The position numbers were made by a program, and so were the translations under genes. Shown here in pieces: positions 4,081-5,494 of a stretch of DNA of 5,494 bases. The stretch spans positions 1-5,494 of the forward strand of contig QAMX01000109.1 of the NCBI GenBank assembly GCA_003149835.1. Direction: 5' to 3'. Under the pieces are notes generated by a model. The model made no database searches, was not told the DNA's origin, and saw only the letters and a program-made list of their open reading frames with translations. Positions within the stretch are counted from its first letter, which is position 1. Every line of letters begins with the position of its first letter. Origin of the DNA: Clostridiales bacterium. GTDB lineage: Bacteria > Bacillota > Clostridia > Oscillospirales > QAMX01.

Positions 4081-5494
4081 TCACTCTGCTCGGATCCGCG
4101 CCACCTTTCCCCACGGCGGCGTATGGCGCTCATTGTTGATCAGCCACAGCACCGGCACGCCGTTGGCCGCGCTCTCCGTTGGATAACGGCACTCGCCGTC
4201 GGTCAGGATGATGATTGACGTCAGCTCGTCGGGCTCAAAGCGCTGTGCCGCGCATTCGAACACGGCGTTGACATTGGTTCCGCCGCCGCCGTGCGGTTTG
4301 ACCGCCAAAAGCTCGTCGACGCTCTCGAAATCGACCGGCTCTGTGACGCCGCACTCAAAGAAGCAGAGCTTTCCCGCCAGACGCCCGTCGAACTGGTCGA
4401 TGGCGCCTTTGATCTCGGAAAACGCCGCCGTCAGCGCCGCGTCGCTGATCGAGCCGGAGGTATCGACGGCAAAGAGCAGATCGCGCACCGTGTCGCTGGG
4501 CGCGTTGAAATCGGGCAGGAAAAAGTCGCCGTCGCCGAAGCGCCGGTCCGGCGGCTCGAACGAATAGTCTGTGATCTCCTCCTGCACAAAATTGTTCAAA
4601 AGCTCGCGCCAGTCTGTCTGCGGAGGCTTTAGCGTTCCGAGCAGGCGGCGCAGCATCTCGCCCTCAAACCCGATCCCCGCGCCGCCGTAATTGACGGCGG
4701 CCTCGGCGGCGTTTTTCACCGCGCGCGTCCACTTGTCGTTTAAAAACGCCGCGCTGTCGCCCTGCCCCCAGCGCTCATGGCTGTCGATGCGGTCGTTTCG
4801 GCGGTTTGAACGTCCTCCGTTCCGGCCGGAGCCGGAACCGCTGCCCATCCCGTCGCCGTCGCCATCGCCCTTGCCATCGCCCTTGCCGTCGCCCTCGTCG
4901 TCGCCCTCGTCGTCGCCATCTCCATCTCCATCGCCGTCGTCCTCGTCGTCGCCATCTCCATCGCCGTCGCCCTTGCCGTCGCCATCGCCGTCACCGTCGC
5001 CGTTGCCGTCTCCCTCGTCGTCCTCGCCGTCGCCATCTCCATCGTCATCGCCGTCGCCATCCGCCGCGGCGAGCAGCGCACAGAGCGATTCGGCGGTATG
5101 CAGCCAGCCCTCCGAGCCGTCGGGCGCTTTGTACGGCAACGCCGCGCCGTCGATGAAAGGCGGCGCTGAGAGCCCACGGGCGCGCAGGATATTGGAGTTG
5201 ACGACGATGTCGGCCGCTTCGTCGAAGCGCCCGGCATCCGCCGAGCGGCCGCGCACGGCGTGCCGCAGCGCCAGATGCATGACCTCGTGGTAGAGCAGAA
5301 AATCGAGCGCGTCGTCCGACAGTCCGGCGACAAAATCAGGGTTGAAGTAGAGGCGGATGCCGTCGGTCGCCGCCGTTTCAACCTCCGTATCGGCGGCGAA
5401 GCGGAGCTGCAAAAGCAGCATGCCAAAAAAGCAGCTGTCTGCGAGCACGCGCATCCGCGCCGCGAACAGCCGCTCCGTCAGCTTTCGGAGGACT
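4081..5494 (-). CDS. DUF2201-type putative metallopeptidase with VWA-like domain, probably 5'-partial
   Basis: Numbering is from the first in-window Met at 5454. The frame stays open to the window edge (upstream residues VLRKLTERLFAAR fit the family's N-terminal helix) and that Met lacks a Shine-Dalgarno, so the true start is probably outside. Residues 1-130 are the putative metallopeptidase domain, with HEVMHLALRH (56-65; HExxH zinc motif) and the following DEAADIVVNSNIL (78-90), as in this family. Residues 132-204 form a very acidic Asp-Gly-rich linker. Residues 320-457 are a VWA-like domain with a complete metal site (MIDAS): DTSGS (331-335), Thr393 in GGGGTN, and TDG (418-420). Between them lies a helical segment including KPPQTDWRELLNNFV (276-290), typical of the family. 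Homologs usually neighbour a MoxR-type AAA+ ATPase and are thought to act with it as a chaperone-like pair; that partner would be just beyond the right edge. No signal peptide or membrane segment is seen; a cytosolic location is likely. Confidence 0.88.
   Translation of the reverse strand, partial: VLRKLTERLFAARMRVLADSCFFGMLLLQLRFAADTEVETAATDGIRLYFNPDFVAGLSDDALDFLLYHEVMHLALRHAVRGRSADAGRFDEAADIVVNSNILRARGLSAPPFIDGAALPYKAPDGSEGWLHTAESLCALLAAADGDGDDDGDGDGEDDEGDGNGDGDGDGDGKGDGDGDGDDEDDGDGDGDGDDEGDDEGDGKGDGKGDGDGDGMGSGSGSGRNGGRSNRRNDRIDSHERWGQGDSAAFLNDKWTRAVKNAAEAAVNYGGAGIGFEGEMLRRLLGTLKPPQTDWRELLNNFVQEEITDYSFEPPDRRFGDGDFFLPDFNAPSDTVRDLLFAVDTSGSISDAALTAAFSEIKGAIDQFDGRLAGKLCFFECGVTEPVDFESVDELLAVKPHGGGGTNVNAVFECAAQRFEPDELTSIIILTDGECRYPTESAANGVPVLWLINNERHTPPWGKVARIRAE
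4843..5061 (-). repeat. Low-complexity Asp-Gly coding repeat
   Basis: About 73 codons of mostly GGC/GGA and GAC/GAT, with occasional GAG and AAG, are built from imperfect 6- and 12-nt units (plus strand: gccgtc, gccatc, gccctc, gcccttgccgtc). They encode the linker between the metallopeptidase and VWA domains. Many registers read DxDxDG, the calcium-loop signature of EF-hands, though without flanking helices. Such tracts are prone to length change by slippage. Opposite-strand frames through it (Ser-Pro or Arg-rich) are artefacts of the repeat. Confidence 0.9.

Noticed and set aside
4843..5061. Repeat tract as a CRISPR array or non-coding satellite
   Set aside because: The units are short, degenerate and in frame with the DUF2201 gene; there is no repeat-spacer pattern.
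4691..5293. Plus-strand Ser-Pro-rich and Arg-rich open frames
   Set aside because: They are antisense shadows of the Asp-Gly repeat; no ribosome binding site or recognisable domain.
5452..5454. ATG at 5454 as the start of the DUF2201 gene
   Set aside because: The frame continues open to the window edge with family-like residues, and no Shine-Dalgarno lies at a proper distance.

Overview
The window looks like chromosomal DNA of a GC-rich member of the Clostridia (gut-type Firmicute, possibly Oscillospiraceae-like). The two flanking genes are GC-rich and use typical bacterial coding patterns. Shine-Dalgarno sequences are strong and close to consensus, and intrinsic terminators are frequent. 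This taxonomic guess rests on protein style and signals only.

Left third (1-2466, + strand): the 3' part of a large gene, open through the left window edge. It encodes the C-terminal half of a von Willebrand factor A (vWA) domain fused to a neutral/alkaline ceramidase-like zinc amidohydrolase domain. The hydrolase domain keeps recognisable counterparts of all four zinc ligands of the family. It carries two large helical insertions, lacks the C-terminal Ig-like domain, and does not show the usual catalytic-serine motif. The vWA part lacks the usual Asp of the (T/S)DG element.

Middle (2467-4080): a convergent intergenic region holds an 18-bp perfect hairpin and a good minus-strand terminator. 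Next comes a compact AT-rich cassette on the minus strand: consensus-like promoter, ideal Shine-Dalgarno, an unlisted 41-codon leader ORF, a class I SAM-dependent methyltransferase (2905-3699), and the terminator. The leader ORF runs 11 nt into the methyltransferase gene. An 11-bp inverted repeat can pair the leader start codon region with the methyltransferase start codon region. This is the layout expected of a translation-controlled (attenuation-type) inducible gene, and the low GC suggests horizontal acquisition. About 200 bp with no gene (3880-4080) then contains a probable terminator for the rightmost gene.

Right third (4081-5494, - strand): a DUF2201-type protein with an N-terminal HExxH putative metallopeptidase domain, a roughly 73-residue Asp-Gly-rich linker, and a C-terminal VWA-like domain with an intact MIDAS. 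It is open at the right edge, so its true start is probably outside the window. Such proteins usually sit next to a MoxR-type AAA+ ATPase, which would lie just beyond the window.

The three main genes do not obviously form one pathway. The best candidate for an undescribed system is the leader-controlled methyltransferase cassette, followed by the vWA-ceramidase fusion.
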